Assembly (NCBI RefSeq): GCF_004923315.1
Contig: NZ_CP039645.1
Location: forward strand, 167,001 to 231,000
Source: Azospirillum sp. TSA2s
Lineage (GTDB): Bacteria; Pseudomonadota; Alphaproteobacteria; Azospirillales; Azospirillaceae
Direction of reading: 5' to 3'
Length of the DNA stretch: 64,000 bases
Shown here: piece after piece, positions 35,627 through 43,628 of the stretch
Numbering within the stretch: the stretch's first letter is position 1
Layout: every line of letters starts with the position of its first letter
The notes under the pieces: generated by a model
What the model was told of the DNA's origin: nothing
Databases searched by the model: none
Seen by the model: the letters and a program-made list of their open reading frames with translations, nothing else
Program-made: the position numbers and the translations under genes

Positions 35627-36451
35627 TCAGCGGAGAAGGGAGAGCAGATTCTCCGGCATCGAGTTCGCTTGGGACAGCACCGCGATGGCGGCCTGGGTCA
35701 GGACCTTTTCCGACGACAGTTTCGACTGCTCCTCGGCCACGTCGACGTCCATGATGGCGGACTGCGCGGCCTCGGTGTTCTCGATGGTCGTGTCGATCAT
35801 GTCGCTGCGGAATTCGAAGCGCGAGATCAGTGCGCCGACGTCGGCGCGGGCGTCCGACAGGGTGGTCACCGCGGTGTCCAGCGCCGTCAGCGCTGCGGCC
35901 GCGGTGGCCGATGTGCCGACATCAAGCGCGTTGATGCCCAGCCCTGTCGTGGTGACGCCGGCGATCTGCACGGTGATGTTGTCGTTCGAGGTGGTGCCGA
36001 CGCGGAAGTTCACTCCCGACGCCCAGTTGGTCGAACCATCGAGCAGCGATTCGTCGTTGAAGCGGGTGCCCGACGCGATGCCGTCGATTTCGTCCTGCAG
36101 CTGCTGGAACTCGGCATCGAGATAGGAACGCTCGTTGTCGGTGACCGAGCCGGACAGCGATTGCGTGGCCAGCGAGCGCATGCGCTGCACGATGTCGGAA
36201 ATGCTGGACATGCCGCCGTCGGCGGTCTGCAGGATCGACGACCCATGCGAAGCGTTGGTGGCCGCCTGGTTCAGCACCGTGATGTCCGACTGCAGCGAGG
36301 TGCCGACGGCGAGGCCGGCGGCGTCGTCCGACGCCTTGGTGATGCGCGAACCGCTGGCGATCTTCGAGACCGAATCCGACTGGTTGGTCGAGTTGATGTT
36401 CAGGTAGCGAAGGGCCGAATTGGAAGCCGTGTTGGTCGAGATGACGGGCAT
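35627..36451 (-). CDS. Flagellin (short, lateral type)
   Basis: A 274-residue flagellin. The N-terminal D0/D1 helices begin MPVISTNTASNSALRYLN and hold the motif KIASGSRITKASDDAAGLAVG with SLQSDI. The C-terminal D0/D1 region includes RADVGALISRFEFRSDMID and ends SQANSMPENLLSLLR. The exposed central domain is nearly absent, which makes this a small flagellin such as those of lateral flagella. The start at 36451 is set by AGGAGACC nine bases upstream. A conserved motif at 36518-36536 lies about 70-85 bases upstream of the start. Confidence 0.95.
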   Translation of the reverse strand: MPVISTNTASNSALRYLNINSTNQSDSVSKIASGSRITKASDDAAGLAVGTSLQSDITVLNQAATNASHGSSILQTADGGMSSISDIVQRMRSLATQSLSGSVTDNERSYLDAEFQQLQDEIDGIASGTRFNDESLLDGSTNWASGVNFRVGTTSNDNITVQIAGVTTTGLGINALDVGTSATAAAALTALDTAVTTLSDARADVGALISRFEFRSDMIDTTIENTEAAQSAIMDVDVAEEQSKLSSEKVLTQAAIAVLSQANSMPENLLSLLR

Positions 36452-36517
36452 GATGTGGTCTCCTGATCGAACCGGGCCGTTTCGGCGACCCTCACTGGGA
36501 CTCACGGGGCAAGCGGC

Positions 36518-36536
36518 GAAAGCTGGCGGGATTTTT
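36518..36536 (-). promoter_or_regulatory. Flagellar promoter-region motif, copy 1 (flagellin)
   Basis: Plus-strand GAAAGCTGGCGGGATTTTT; on the coding strand this reads A-rich block, CCCGCCAGCTTTC. The 11-base core GAAAGCTGGCG is identical at 39858 and 42540, each time upstream of a flagellar transcription unit in the same orientation. It is probably part of a shared promoter or activator site. Confidence 0.6.
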
Positions 36537-36572
36537 CGATCGGGTTGGCGCTTTTTTTCGCCGCCCCTGCGA

Positions 36573-37478
36573 TCACAGGTATTTGGACAGGTTGTTCTCC
36601 TCGAGGATCTTCATCAGGCTCATGGTCGCCTCCAGCGAAGCCTGGAGCTGCGACAGTCTGGTGGTGGATTCCGCCAGATCGACGCTGCGGATGTCCTCCA
36701 CCTGGGTTTGCAGCACCAGCTGTTCGTCGACATGGCGGTCGATGGTGTTCTCCAGCGAGGAGCTGGCGGCACCCAGCTTGGCCCGCACGATCGACAGGCC
36801 GTCGGTGGCGTCGGAGGCGAGCTGCGTCGCCTCGGCCAGAAGATCGTCGTCCACAGGGTCGGTCGACATGTTGGCGATCAGGCTGAAGGCGCGCAGGGCC
36901 TTTTCAAAAGCCGGCTGATCGGCGGTGACGCCATAGGACAGCACGAAGTCGTCGGCGGCCTGGAAGTGGGCGACGGTGGAATCTCCCTGGTAATAGCCGG
37001 TGTCGGCGCTCGACGGGTAGGTCGCGGCGGTGTAGCTGTCGAGGTCGACCGCCTGCTGGTCGGTGCGTCCGCCGGCGAAAAGATAGCGGCCGTCCTGCTG
37101 CGTGTTCAGCAGCCCGCCGAATTCCTGCATCAGCTGGGCCGATTCCGCCACCACGCCTTCGACGCCGGCCGCGTTGTCGCCCTGCAGGCCGGTGATCAGC
37201 GCGCTGAGGCGGGAGGTCAGGTCCGACATGCCGCCGACGGCGTCGTACATCGACTGGATGCGGCCGTTCACGACCTCGCCCTCGTCGATATACTGTTCCA
37301 GCCGGCGGTAATGGCTTTCGAGGTTGACCAGCCGGCCGCTGTCCGACGCGATGCCCTTGTAGTCGGTGGAGTTCAGCCCCGACGCCGAGCGGACCTGTTC
37401 CGCGGCCACCTTGGCCTCGGCCTTCATCATGTATTGGACGAGCGTGTTCTGATGGTTGTAGGTCGCGACCCGTTCCAT
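36573..37478 (-). CDS. flgL: Flagellar hook-associated protein 3 FlgL
   Basis: A 301-residue flagellin-fold junction protein. The N-terminal helix is MERVATYNHQNTLVQYMMKAEAKVAAEQ, shortened relative to enteric FlgL, followed by VRSASGLNSTDYKG. The C-terminus ends with VDLAESTTRLSQLQASLEATMSLMKILEENNLSKYL in outline, the family's typical close. It connects hook and filament with FlgK, encoded 11 bases upstream. Confidence 0.92.
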   Translation of the reverse strand: MERVATYNHQNTLVQYMMKAEAKVAAEQVRSASGLNSTDYKGIASDSGRLVNLESHYRRLEQYIDEGEVVNGRIQSMYDAVGGMSDLTSRLSALITGLQGDNAAGVEGVVAESAQLMQEFGGLLNTQQDGRYLFAGGRTDQQAVDLDSYTAATYPSSADTGYYQGDSTVAHFQAADDFVLSYGVTADQPAFEKALRAFSLIANMSTDPVDDDLLAEATQLASDATDGLSIVRAKLGAASSSLENTIDRHVDEQLVLQTQVEDIRSVDLAESTTRLSQLQASLEATMSLMKILEENNLSKYL

Positions 37479-37489
37479 CGCGGTCTCCT

Positions 37490-39232
37490 CTACTGGACCA
37501 TGTCGAGCGCCGTGCTGAACATCTCCTGCAGCGTCTTCATGACCGCGGCTGCGGCCTCGTAGGCGGATTGTAGGGTGGAGATCGCGGCGGTCTCCTCGTC
37601 GACATTCACGCCGCTCTGCGACGAGAAGGTCGATTCGAGGCTGCTGGTGTAGCTGTTCTGGCTGTCGTAGACGGCGGACGCCGTGTCGGCGAGCGTCGCC
37701 GCCCCCTGAATCACCGCGCCGGCATAGCCGGCGAAGGTGGTGCTGCGGGCGCTCAAACCACCGGCGGCATCGAAGTCGTAGCTGGTGGAAAAGGCCGCCG
37801 ACAGAGCCTTGGCCACCGATCCCTCGCCGCTGGTCAGCACCGTGTTGCCGACGGTCAGCCCGCTGGTGGAGGACAGGGCGCCGGTCGCGAGCAGGCTGCT
37901 GTCGCTGGCGATGCGGGTCGTGACCTTGATGTCGGAGGCGCCGGTGCCGGTCAGCAGGTCGTTCATGCCGTAGGTATCGGAGAAGGCGCCGTTATCGCCG
38001 CCGAGCGCGATGCCGTTGCTGGAATCGGTGGCGGAGATCACCAGTTTGCCGTCGGCGGAGATCGAGGCGGACGCATTGCTCATCGTGTTGATGGCGTCGA
38101 CCACATCCTGCAGCGTCGACATGGCCGACAGGTCGATGTCGAGGACCTCCGCCGCCGTGCCGCTGCTGTCGGTGACGGCGACGCGCAGCGTGCCGCCGGT
38201 CACCTTCAGCGGGTCGCTGGCCGAAACGGTCTCGGTGCCGGTCAGGCTTTGCGGGGCGGGGTAGGAGGTGCCCTGGTTCTGGATCGCGTTCAGCGTATCC
38301 ATCAGGGTGGTCGCCAGTTCGTCCAGGCTCGCCTGCTGGGCCGGCAGGTCAGTGTCGCGCAGTTGCACCAGGGCGCCCAGCGTCCCACCCAGCGAGGAGC
38401 CGGTGACGTCGGTGCCGTTCAGCATGATGCCGGCAAATCCACTGCTGCCGCTGGCGCTGTAGACCGTGCCGGCGCTGACCGAGGCGGCCGGTGTGTAGGA
38501 CAGTTCATGCACCTTGCTGTCGAGCAGCGATTTTCCCGACGCGGTGGAGATGCGCATCAGCCCGCTGTCGTCGACCTGATAGGTCACGTCGATGTTGGTC
38601 GCCAGGCTCTTCAGCGCGGTGTTGCGCTGGTCTTCCAGGTCGGTGACGTTCTGGCCCAGCGCCTTGCCCTTGACGATCTGGTCGTTCAGGGAATCGATGC
38701 CGTTCAGCGTCTCGTTGATGCTGTCGACCGTGCTGGCGATCCCGTCGTCCGCCTGGGCGCGCAGCGATTGGATGGATGAGGAGGTGCTGCGCAGCGACTC
38801 CGCCAGATCCGAGAGGTCCTGCACGGTGGCGGCCTTGGCGCTCTCGCTTTCGGGGGAGGTGGCGAGCGTGCCCAGCGTGTCGGCAAGCGCGTCGATCATC
38901 GAACCGATGTCGGTGCCGCCGCTGTCGTCGTCGCTGACGCTGCCGAAGGTGGACTGCATCTGGTCGAGATAGCTGTTGCGGGTGTCGGCGTAGCCGAGGT
39001 CCGACTGCGCCGCGACCAGGGTCTTCAGCAGATAGCGGTCGACGTTGCTGCTGACGGCGGTGACGTCGACGCTGGAGATGTTGGTGCCGGTGCTGCGCGT
39101 GACATTGGAGGCGGTCTTGCGGGTGTAGCCGTCGGTGTCGGCATTGGCGACGTTGGAGGAGGCGACGGCGATCCCGACCTCGGACGTGCGCAGCGCCGAC
39201 GTGGCGATTGAACCGGCGACGCGAAGCGACAT
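37490..39232 (-). CDS. flgK: Flagellar hook-associated protein 1 FlgK
   Basis: A 580-residue protein with the axial N-terminal motif MSLRVAGSIATSALRTSEV and ASSNVANADTDGYTRKTAS (the flg_bb_rod-type ANxxTxGY signature). The C-terminal helices include NVDEETAAISTLQSAYEAAAAVMKTLQEMFSTAL in outline. It is the first hook-filament junction ring. GGAGG precedes the ATG at 39232. Confidence 0.94.
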   Translation of the reverse strand: MSLRVAGSIATSALRTSEVGIAVASSNVANADTDGYTRKTASNVTRSTGTNISSVDVTAVSSNVDRYLLKTLVAAQSDLGYADTRNSYLDQMQSTFGSVSDDDSGGTDIGSMIDALADTLGTLATSPESESAKAATVQDLSDLAESLRSTSSSIQSLRAQADDGIASTVDSINETLNGIDSLNDQIVKGKALGQNVTDLEDQRNTALKSLATNIDVTYQVDDSGLMRISTASGKSLLDSKVHELSYTPAASVSAGTVYSASGSSGFAGIMLNGTDVTGSSLGGTLGALVQLRDTDLPAQQASLDELATTLMDTLNAIQNQGTSYPAPQSLTGTETVSASDPLKVTGGTLRVAVTDSSGTAAEVLDIDLSAMSTLQDVVDAINTMSNASASISADGKLVISATDSSNGIALGGDNGAFSDTYGMNDLLTGTGASDIKVTTRIASDSSLLATGALSSTSGLTVGNTVLTSGEGSVAKALSAAFSTSYDFDAAGGLSARSTTFAGYAGAVIQGAATLADTASAVYDSQNSYTSSLESTFSSQSGVNVDEETAAISTLQSAYEAAAAVMKTLQEMFSTALDMVQ

Positions 39233-39261
39233 GGCGGTTTCCTCCCCTGTGTTGCCTGCCG

Positions 39262-39810
39262 TCAGGCCATCAGGCCGACGACATGGCCGGTGGTGCGCAT
39301 CGCCACCCGTGCGCCGTATCGGGCGCCGGGGCCATAGGCGACGCCATACACGCCGGCCGGCGCGGTGGACGCGGCGCGCAGGGCGGCGCCGATGGCGTTC
39401 TGGCGGGCGCGGTGCACCTTGATCTGCGCCTCGATCTCCCGCATGCGGGCGGCCAGCGACGGCAGCACGCGGTCGGCGGCGGCCTTCGCGGCGCCGCGCA
39501 CGGTGGGGGCGACGCGCTTGCTGCGCGTCTGCGCCAGCGCATCGTCCAAACGGTCCTTCCAGGTCCGCAGCAGTGTCTGCATGTCGCCGGCCGCCAGCAG
39601 CGCGTCGCGTGGCCGTCCCTCGCGCACGGCAGCCTCGGCACGCGCCGCGCTGCGGTCCAGTTCGGCGACGAAGGCCTCCAGCACCTCCACCGCGTCGACG
39701 CGGAGGACGATGGTGGGGGAGGCGGGTTCGGCGAGGTGGGTGGGCGCCTGCGCCTTGGTCAGGACGGGCTTCGGCGGGGCCGGCTTGCGCAGGGTCTGCT
39801 TGAGCGCCAT
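39262..39810 (-). CDS. FlgN-like flagellar chaperone
   Basis: A 182-residue, alanine- and arginine-rich helical protein located immediately before flgK and flgL, where FlgN, the export chaperone of FlgK and FlgL, is expected. The middle region VEVLEAFVAELDRSAARAEAAVREGR resembles a FlgN helix; the C-terminal 35 residues (YGVAYGPGARYGARVAMRTTG) look disordered. Assignment rests mainly on order and helical pattern. GGAG lies at good distance before the ATG, and the GAAAGCTGGCG motif is 48-67 bases upstream, so it starts the flgN-flgK-flgL unit. Confidence 0.6.
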   Translation of the reverse strand: MALKQTLRKPAPPKPVLTKAQAPTHLAEPASPTIVLRVDAVEVLEAFVAELDRSAARAEAAVREGRPRDALLAAGDMQTLLRTWKDRLDDALAQTRSKRVAPTVRGAAKAAADRVLPSLAARMREIEAQIKVHRARQNAIGAALRAASTAPAGVYGVAYGPGARYGARVAMRTTGHVVGLMA

Positions 39811-39857
39811 GGCGATAGCTCCGGGTGTTGGATGTCTGGTTCCACGGCGGATGGGGG

Positions 39858-39877
39858 GAAAGCTGGCGGGGAATTTT
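39858..39877 (-). promoter_or_regulatory. Flagellar promoter-region motif, copy 2 (flgN-flgK unit)
   Basis: Plus-strand GAAAGCTGGCGGGGAATTTT, with the 11-base core identical to the copies at 36518 and 42540 and again next to an AT block. It is 48-67 bases upstream of the flgN-like start. Confidence 0.6.
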
Positions 39878-39901
39878 GGGGGGGAGTGCTGGCTTCGAAT
39901 G

Positions 39902-40068
39902 CCCCCACCTAACCTCCCCCGCTCTCAGCGGACCTACGGTCCGCCTGCCGCGTCAGCACAAAGCAAAGCTTTGTGCGAGAGCTGGGCGGGGGAGGGACTG
40001 CCGCGACTCTCCCGTATCAGGACTTGATCCCCTCCCCCGCCCAGCGGGGGAGGGTCAGGGTGGGGGTA
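39902..40068. repeat. Intergenic inverted repeat (family 3)
   Basis: Outer ends are an imperfect inverse: CCCCCACC...CCTCCCCCGC on the left and GCGGGGGAGGG...GGTGGGGG on the right. Inside are two perfect hairpins, GCGGACC-TAC-GGTCCGC (39928-39944) and GCACAAAGC-AAA-GCTTTGTGC (39956-39976), and a third G/C-rich inversion at 40029-40052. It separates the flgE unit from the flgN unit and may stop or process transcripts. It is unlike the elements at 615 and 17514. Confidence 0.8.
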
Positions 40069-40098
40069 TTCTAAGCCGACGCCCATCCGCCCAACGGC

Positions 40099-40356
40099 TC
40101 ACCGCCGCGCCGCCATCGCCCGCCCATAGGCGCTCATCGCAGCATTCGCGACCCGTCCGCGGTGGATCCGCGCTCCAAGTGCGCGCTTCTCCAAATCGAG
40201 GCCGTCGATCAGTGCGATCAGGTCGTCGGCCATCGCCAGCCGTTCGGCCCGCGTGGTCGGGCGCGCCAGCAAGGCCCGCGCCTGCACCACCAGCCGCCGA
40301 TGGTCCAGCAGCAGGGCTTCGGCGCGGGCGAACCCGTCGTCCGGTGCGGCGGTCAT
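40099..40356 (-). CDS. Small helical protein of the flagellar cluster, unknown function
   Basis: An 85-residue protein with no membrane segment, rich in Ala, Arg and Leu and predicted all-helical (RAEALLLDHRRLVVQARALLA; ADDLIALIDGLDLEKRALGARIH). It starts four bases after the flgE stop, so it shares the flgD-flgE message. Size and composition resemble small flagellar chaperones, but no family is recognised. The downstream repeat at 39902-40068 ends the unit. Confidence 0.6.
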   Translation of the reverse strand: MTAAPDDGFARAEALLLDHRRLVVQARALLARPTTRAERLAMADDLIALIDGLDLEKRALGARIHRGRVANAAMSAYGRAMAARR

Positions 40357-40360
40357 GGCG

Positions 40361-41671
40361 TCACCGCTTCATCGAAATCAGCGTGTCCAGCATGTCCTGC
40401 GCCGTCGTCATCACCTTGGATGCGGCGGAATAGGCCTGCTGGGCCACGATCATGCGGCTGAACTCGTCGGTCAGTTCTACCGTGGAGCTTTCCAGCGAAC
40501 TCGCCTCGATCTCGCCGGCGGCGCCGTCGCCGGCAGTGCGCAGCTGGTAATTGCCGGATTCGTAGGTCTGGGTGAAGGTGGTTCCGCTCTCGCTCTCCAA
40601 CCCGTCGGCGTTGGCGAAGGTCGCGATGGGAATCTGGTAGATCGCCCGCGTCTCGCCATTGTCGAAGGTGGCACGGACCACACCGCTGCTGTCGATGGTG
40701 GTGCCGGTCAGCGTGCCGGGTTCATAGCCGTCTCCGGTGGCCGTCCAGTCGCCGATGGCGGCGGTGTCCTCGCCCGACGCATACTGCGTCAGCCCGGTCG
40801 TGCTGTCGGCGCTGCCGAGATTCATCGACACGCTGCTGTCGCTGGCGCCGGTGGTCCAGCCGCCGACCGAAAAGCTGATGGCCGACGGATCGACGCTGGT
40901 CGTGGTGCCGCTGCTGTCGGTCTGGGTGGCGCCGGCCAGCGAGCCGTCGCTGTTGAAGGTGATGGAGATCGGGAAGCCGGAGATCGTGCCGGTGGTGGTG
41001 GTGCCGTCGGCGGAGCTGGTCGGGTCCGATGCGCTGAGCGACCATGTGTTATCGGCCGTCTTGCTCCAGGTCATCGTCACCGAATGGCTGTTGCCCAGCG
41101 CGTCGAACAGCTCGACGTCGGTGGTGAAGCTGTCGCCGGTCTCGGCGTCGGAGGGCAGATTGGCCTCGATGTCCAGCGTCGAGGTCGCCTTGGGCGTGCC
41201 CTTGATGCTGGTGAGATTGATCGCTTCCAGGCTGTCGGTCGAGGTCTTGTTGCCGGCCTTGACGGTGCCGTCGTCGCCGACCGCCCAGCCATAGAGGTAA
41301 TAGCCCTCCGAATTGACCAGATTGCCGTTGGAATCGGTGGAGAAGGAGCCGTTGCGGGTGAAATAGGTGCCGCCGTCCGACGTCTCGTCGGATACCACGA
41401 AGAAGCCCTCGCCGTTGACGGCCATGTTGGTGGTGGTCGCCGACGACTGGATTTCGCCCTGGCGGCTGACGCTGCGGGTGTTGGACGCGATGACGCCGCC
41501 GACCTGCTCGTCCACCGTGGTGGTCTTGTTGATGTAGGAGGTGAACTCCGTCACCGTGCCCTTGAAGCCGGTGGTGCTGGAATTGGCGATGTTGCTGGAG
41601 ATGCTGGCGAGCGCCTTGCTCTGGGCGGTCAGCCCGGACGTGGCGCTGTACATCGCGCTGGTGAGGCTCAT
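40361..41671 (-). CDS. flgE: Flagellar hook protein FlgE
   Basis: A 436-residue hook protein. The N-terminal rod signature is MSLTSAMYSATSGLTAQSKAL and SISSNIANSSTTGFKGT. It continues with NMAVNGEGFFVVSDE and YFTRNGSFSTDSNGNLV, the flgE/F/G core. The C-terminal signature is SSVELTDEFSRMIVAQQAYSAASKVMTTAQDMLDTL in outline. The start at 41671 is the family N-terminus; the open frame extends upstream through flgD. It follows flgD by 35 bases. Confidence 0.95.
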   Translation of the reverse strand: MSLTSAMYSATSGLTAQSKALASISSNIANSSTTGFKGTVTEFTSYINKTTTVDEQVGGVIASNTRSVSRQGEIQSSATTTNMAVNGEGFFVVSDETSDGGTYFTRNGSFSTDSNGNLVNSEGYYLYGWAVGDDGTVKAGNKTSTDSLEAINLTSIKGTPKATSTLDIEANLPSDAETGDSFTTDVELFDALGNSHSVTMTWSKTADNTWSLSASDPTSSADGTTTTGTISGFPISITFNSDGSLAGATQTDSSGTTTSVDPSAISFSVGGWTTGASDSSVSMNLGSADSTTGLTQYASGEDTAAIGDWTATGDGYEPGTLTGTTIDSSGVVRATFDNGETRAIYQIPIATFANADGLESESGTTFTQTYESGNYQLRTAGDGAAGEIEASSLESSTVELTDEFSRMIVAQQAYSAASKVMTTAQDMLDTLISMKR

Positions 41672-41706
41672 GGCGGCACCTGTCTTTCGAATTGTCCGGG
41701 AGAGGG

Positions 41707-42402
41707 TCAGGAGAGCGTCAGCACCTTGTCGGCCGACAGGCTGACGCCGCCGACAGTCAGCACCGCCGTACCGCTGGAACTGTCGACCGCGGTCACGGTG
41801 CCCTTGAAGCGGGTGGTGGTGTCGATGGCATTGCCGCTGGCGTCGAGCGCGGTCACCGACAGGGTGTAGGTGCCGCTGCTGTAGCTCTTGCCGTCGGTGC
41901 CGATGCCGTCCCAGGTCACCTCGTGCGTGCCGGCGGCGGTGGAGGAGCTGACGTCGCTGTAGACGGTGTTGCCGTCGGAATCGGTGATGGTCAGCTTGAC
42001 CGAGGACGCGGCGGACTCGAGGTCGTATTCCCAGGTCGCCTCGCCGTCCTGCAACGGCGTGGTGGAGCCTTCGGCCTCGACGGTGTGGCCGTAGTAGTTG
42101 ACGGCGCTGCTGCCGGACCCGAGTGCGGTGGAGAGCGAGTTGCTGAGGTCGGACACTGTGCTGGTCAGCGTGTCGAGCTTGTCGCCGATCGACATCTGCT
42201 GTTCCAGCGAGGCGAGCTGTACCAGCTGGGTGGTATAGGTGCTGGCGTCCACCGGGTTGGTCGGGTCCTGCACCTCCAGCTGCTTCAGCAGCAGGGTCAG
42301 GAAGGACTGGTAATTGTCGACCAGCGAGGCGGACGAACCGCTCGACGCCGAACTGCTCGTCGTGGTCGTCGCGGATGTAGAGCTGACAGAATCGACCAGC
42401 AT
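41707..42402 (-). CDS. flgD: Flagellar hook-assembly scaffold FlgD
   Basis: A 231-residue protein. The diagnostic segment is NYQSFLTLLLKQLEVQDPTNPVDASTYTTQLVQLASLEQQ in outline, near residues 30-70. A Ser/Thr-rich lead precedes it, and FlgD's Ig-like domain follows (WDGIGTDGKSYSSGTYTL). FlgD caps the hook while it grows. The start at 42402 is chosen over a GTG 12 bases upstream because GGAG is spaced for the ATG. No fliK gene is adjacent in this window. Confidence 0.94.
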   Translation of the reverse strand: MLVDSVSSTSATTTTSSSASSGSSASLVDNYQSFLTLLLKQLEVQDPTNPVDASTYTTQLVQLASLEQQMSIGDKLDTLTSTVSDLSNSLSTALGSGSSAVNYYGHTVEAEGSTTPLQDGEATWEYDLESAASSVKLTITDSDGNTVYSDVSSSTAAGTHEVTWDGIGTDGKSYSSGTYTLSVTALDASGNAIDTTTRFKGTVTAVDSSSGTAVLTVGGVSLSADKVLTLS

Positions 42403-42539
42403 CGCCTTCTCCACCCAATCGCGGCCCGTTCGCGGAATCCGGGCGGGATTTCGCGGCGGTTCAGGCCGATGGCTCTTCGGGATGGGCGGCGGGCTGGCGC
42501 CGCCCCGTTCGTTCTGTGGCTATCCACGGAACGGCCGGC

Positions 42540-42560
42540 GAAAGCTGGCGCGGATTTTTT
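42540..42560 (-). promoter_or_regulatory. Flagellar promoter-region motif, copy 3 (flgD-flgE unit)
   Basis: Plus-strand GAAAGCTGGCG, CGG, then six T, identical in its 11-base core to the copies at 36518 and 39858. It is about 140 bases upstream of the flgD start. The space 42403-42688 holds no other recognised feature. Confidence 0.55.
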
Positions 42561-42688
42561 CAAAAAAATACGGTGGACAGGAAAAGGGCCCCGGTGGGCC
42601 ATGGCGGCCATCTGCGGTGGAGGGCCGGAACCGGCATCACGCTTTGCCGGTTGGGGACTGTATCCTCAACTGTCCCAGGGAGCCGTCC

Positions 42689-42856
42689 ATGTCCGGCACG
42701 AAAGAGCGGAATCAGGAACAGGACCGGCGCACGGATCGAGATCCGGCCGCACCCGGCGAAGGCGGCGGCGCGGTGCCGCGCACGACCGAGGAAAACAAGA
42801 AGGCCGCCGAGGGCGAGCGCTTCGAGAAGGCTCCCAATCCGGGACATCCGGTCTAA
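42689..42856 (+). CDS. Small hydrophilic protein, unknown function
   Basis: A 55-residue, highly charged protein (MSGTKERNQEQDRRTDRDPA, ending EKAPNPGHPV). It has no hydrophobic segment and is rich in Glu, Lys, Arg, Pro and Gly, so it is probably disordered. AGGGAG lies nine bases before the ATG. Small proteins of this type are widespread in alphaproteobacteria with no assigned role, and some are stress-induced. It is convergent with the membrane protein gene at 42927. Codon use and the clear ribosome-binding site are the main support. Confidence 0.55.
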   Translation: MSGTKERNQEQDRRTDRDPAAPGEGGGAVPRTTEENKKAAEGERFEKAPNPGHPV

Positions 42857-42926
42857 CGCCGGCTTGCTCGTCCCCGACTGGCCCGCCCTCAGATCGCTCG
42901 CCCCAAGAAGGCACTGGCGGTGCGGA

Positions 42927-43334
42927 TTACTCCGCGGCCGTCAGCGCCGGCGTTGCGGCCTGCGTCTGCTTGCCGGAGCGGAAAACCAGCAGGGTGAAGA
43001 GCCCGAGCGCGCCCAGCAGCAACAGCGCGCTGACCGCGGCGACCGGCTCGAACGCGGTATAGCCGAGATGCAGGGCGGCGACGGCGACGGTCAGGAAAGC
43101 CGTGCCGACGCACCAGACGACGATCTGCGTCATCGCCAGACGGCTGGTCTCCAACGCCGGATGCAGCCGGTAATAGACGCCGAACAGGAAGAGCGACACC
43201 CAGCCCAGCAGGTTGAGGTGGGCATGGGCCGGCATCAGGCTGTGGTCCTGCGATGCGGCCATTCCAATCCCCATGCCGATACCGGCAAGTGCGAACAGGC
43301 AAGCCGCCCTGAAACTTGTGGATGAGGTTTTCAT
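42927..43334 (-). CDS. Small four-helix membrane protein with heme-copper-oxidase subunit I-like motif
   Basis: A 135-residue protein with four hydrophobic helices. The first is ACLFALAGIGMGIGMA. The second contains AHAHLNLLGWVSLFLFGVYYRLHP, whose histidines and glycine-tryptophan resemble the short membrane proteins annotated as cytochrome c oxidase subunit I-like. It could bind heme or act in gas or redox sensing, but this is not proven. The start at 43334 is the ATG before the first helix. It stands alone. Confidence 0.7.
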   Translation of the reverse strand: MKTSSTSFRAACLFALAGIGMGIGMAASQDHSLMPAHAHLNLLGWVSLFLFGVYYRLHPALETSRLAMTQIVVWCVGTAFLTVAVAALHLGYTAFEPVAAVSALLLLGALGLFTLLVFRSGKQTQAATPALTAAE

Positions 43335-43445
43335 TGCTCTTGTCTCCAATCACCGTCCCCGTGAAGGTTCGTATTCGAACGATGTCAGAGCACTCAAATG
43401 CTGTCCATGGAAAAACCGCCCATAACCTTTGGATCAGGCGGGGCG

Positions 43446-43461
43446 GATATTTTAAAATATC
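43446..43461. promoter_or_regulatory. Perfect 16-bp AT-rich palindrome
   Basis: GATATTTTAAAATATC is an exact palindrome in otherwise GC-rich DNA, 112 bases upstream of the small membrane protein start at 43334. It may be an operator for that gene. No second copy was seen in the window. Confidence 0.45.
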
Positions 43462-43570
43462 GGATATCGACTGAGATACTGCCCGGGGTCGAAGTCGCAG
43501 GATGCGTCGATGACCCGTATTTGGAATAGTGGGCCGCCGTCCGTTCTTTCATCGGCGTCGTCGCCGTGCT

Positions 43571-43617
43571 CCAGGGCCAGCCGGTCGATCCGGATCGGAT
43601 CGACCGGCTGGCCCTGG
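43571..43617. repeat. Perfect 22-bp inverted repeat with a 3-base loop
   Basis: The left arm 43571-43592 starts CCAGGGCCAGCCGGTCG; the right arm 43596-43617 is its exact reverse complement; the loop is GAT. It lies 12 bases after the SDR stop at 43629, where a terminator would be, yet no T run follows on the minus strand. The stretch 43335-43628 holds no convincing gene. Confidence 0.85.
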
Positions 43618-43628
43618 GCGACAACATT

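Noticed and set aside
36518..36536. Reading the flagellar motif as a sigma-54 promoter
   Set aside because: The GG and GC positions at -24/-12 spacing are not present on the coding strand in all three copies, so only an unnamed shared motif is reported.
32700..42400. Repeated short words in flagellar genes as a possible CRISPR or tandem array
   Set aside because: They come from Ser/Thr/Asp-rich coding of hook and filament proteins. There is no regular repeat-spacer structure.
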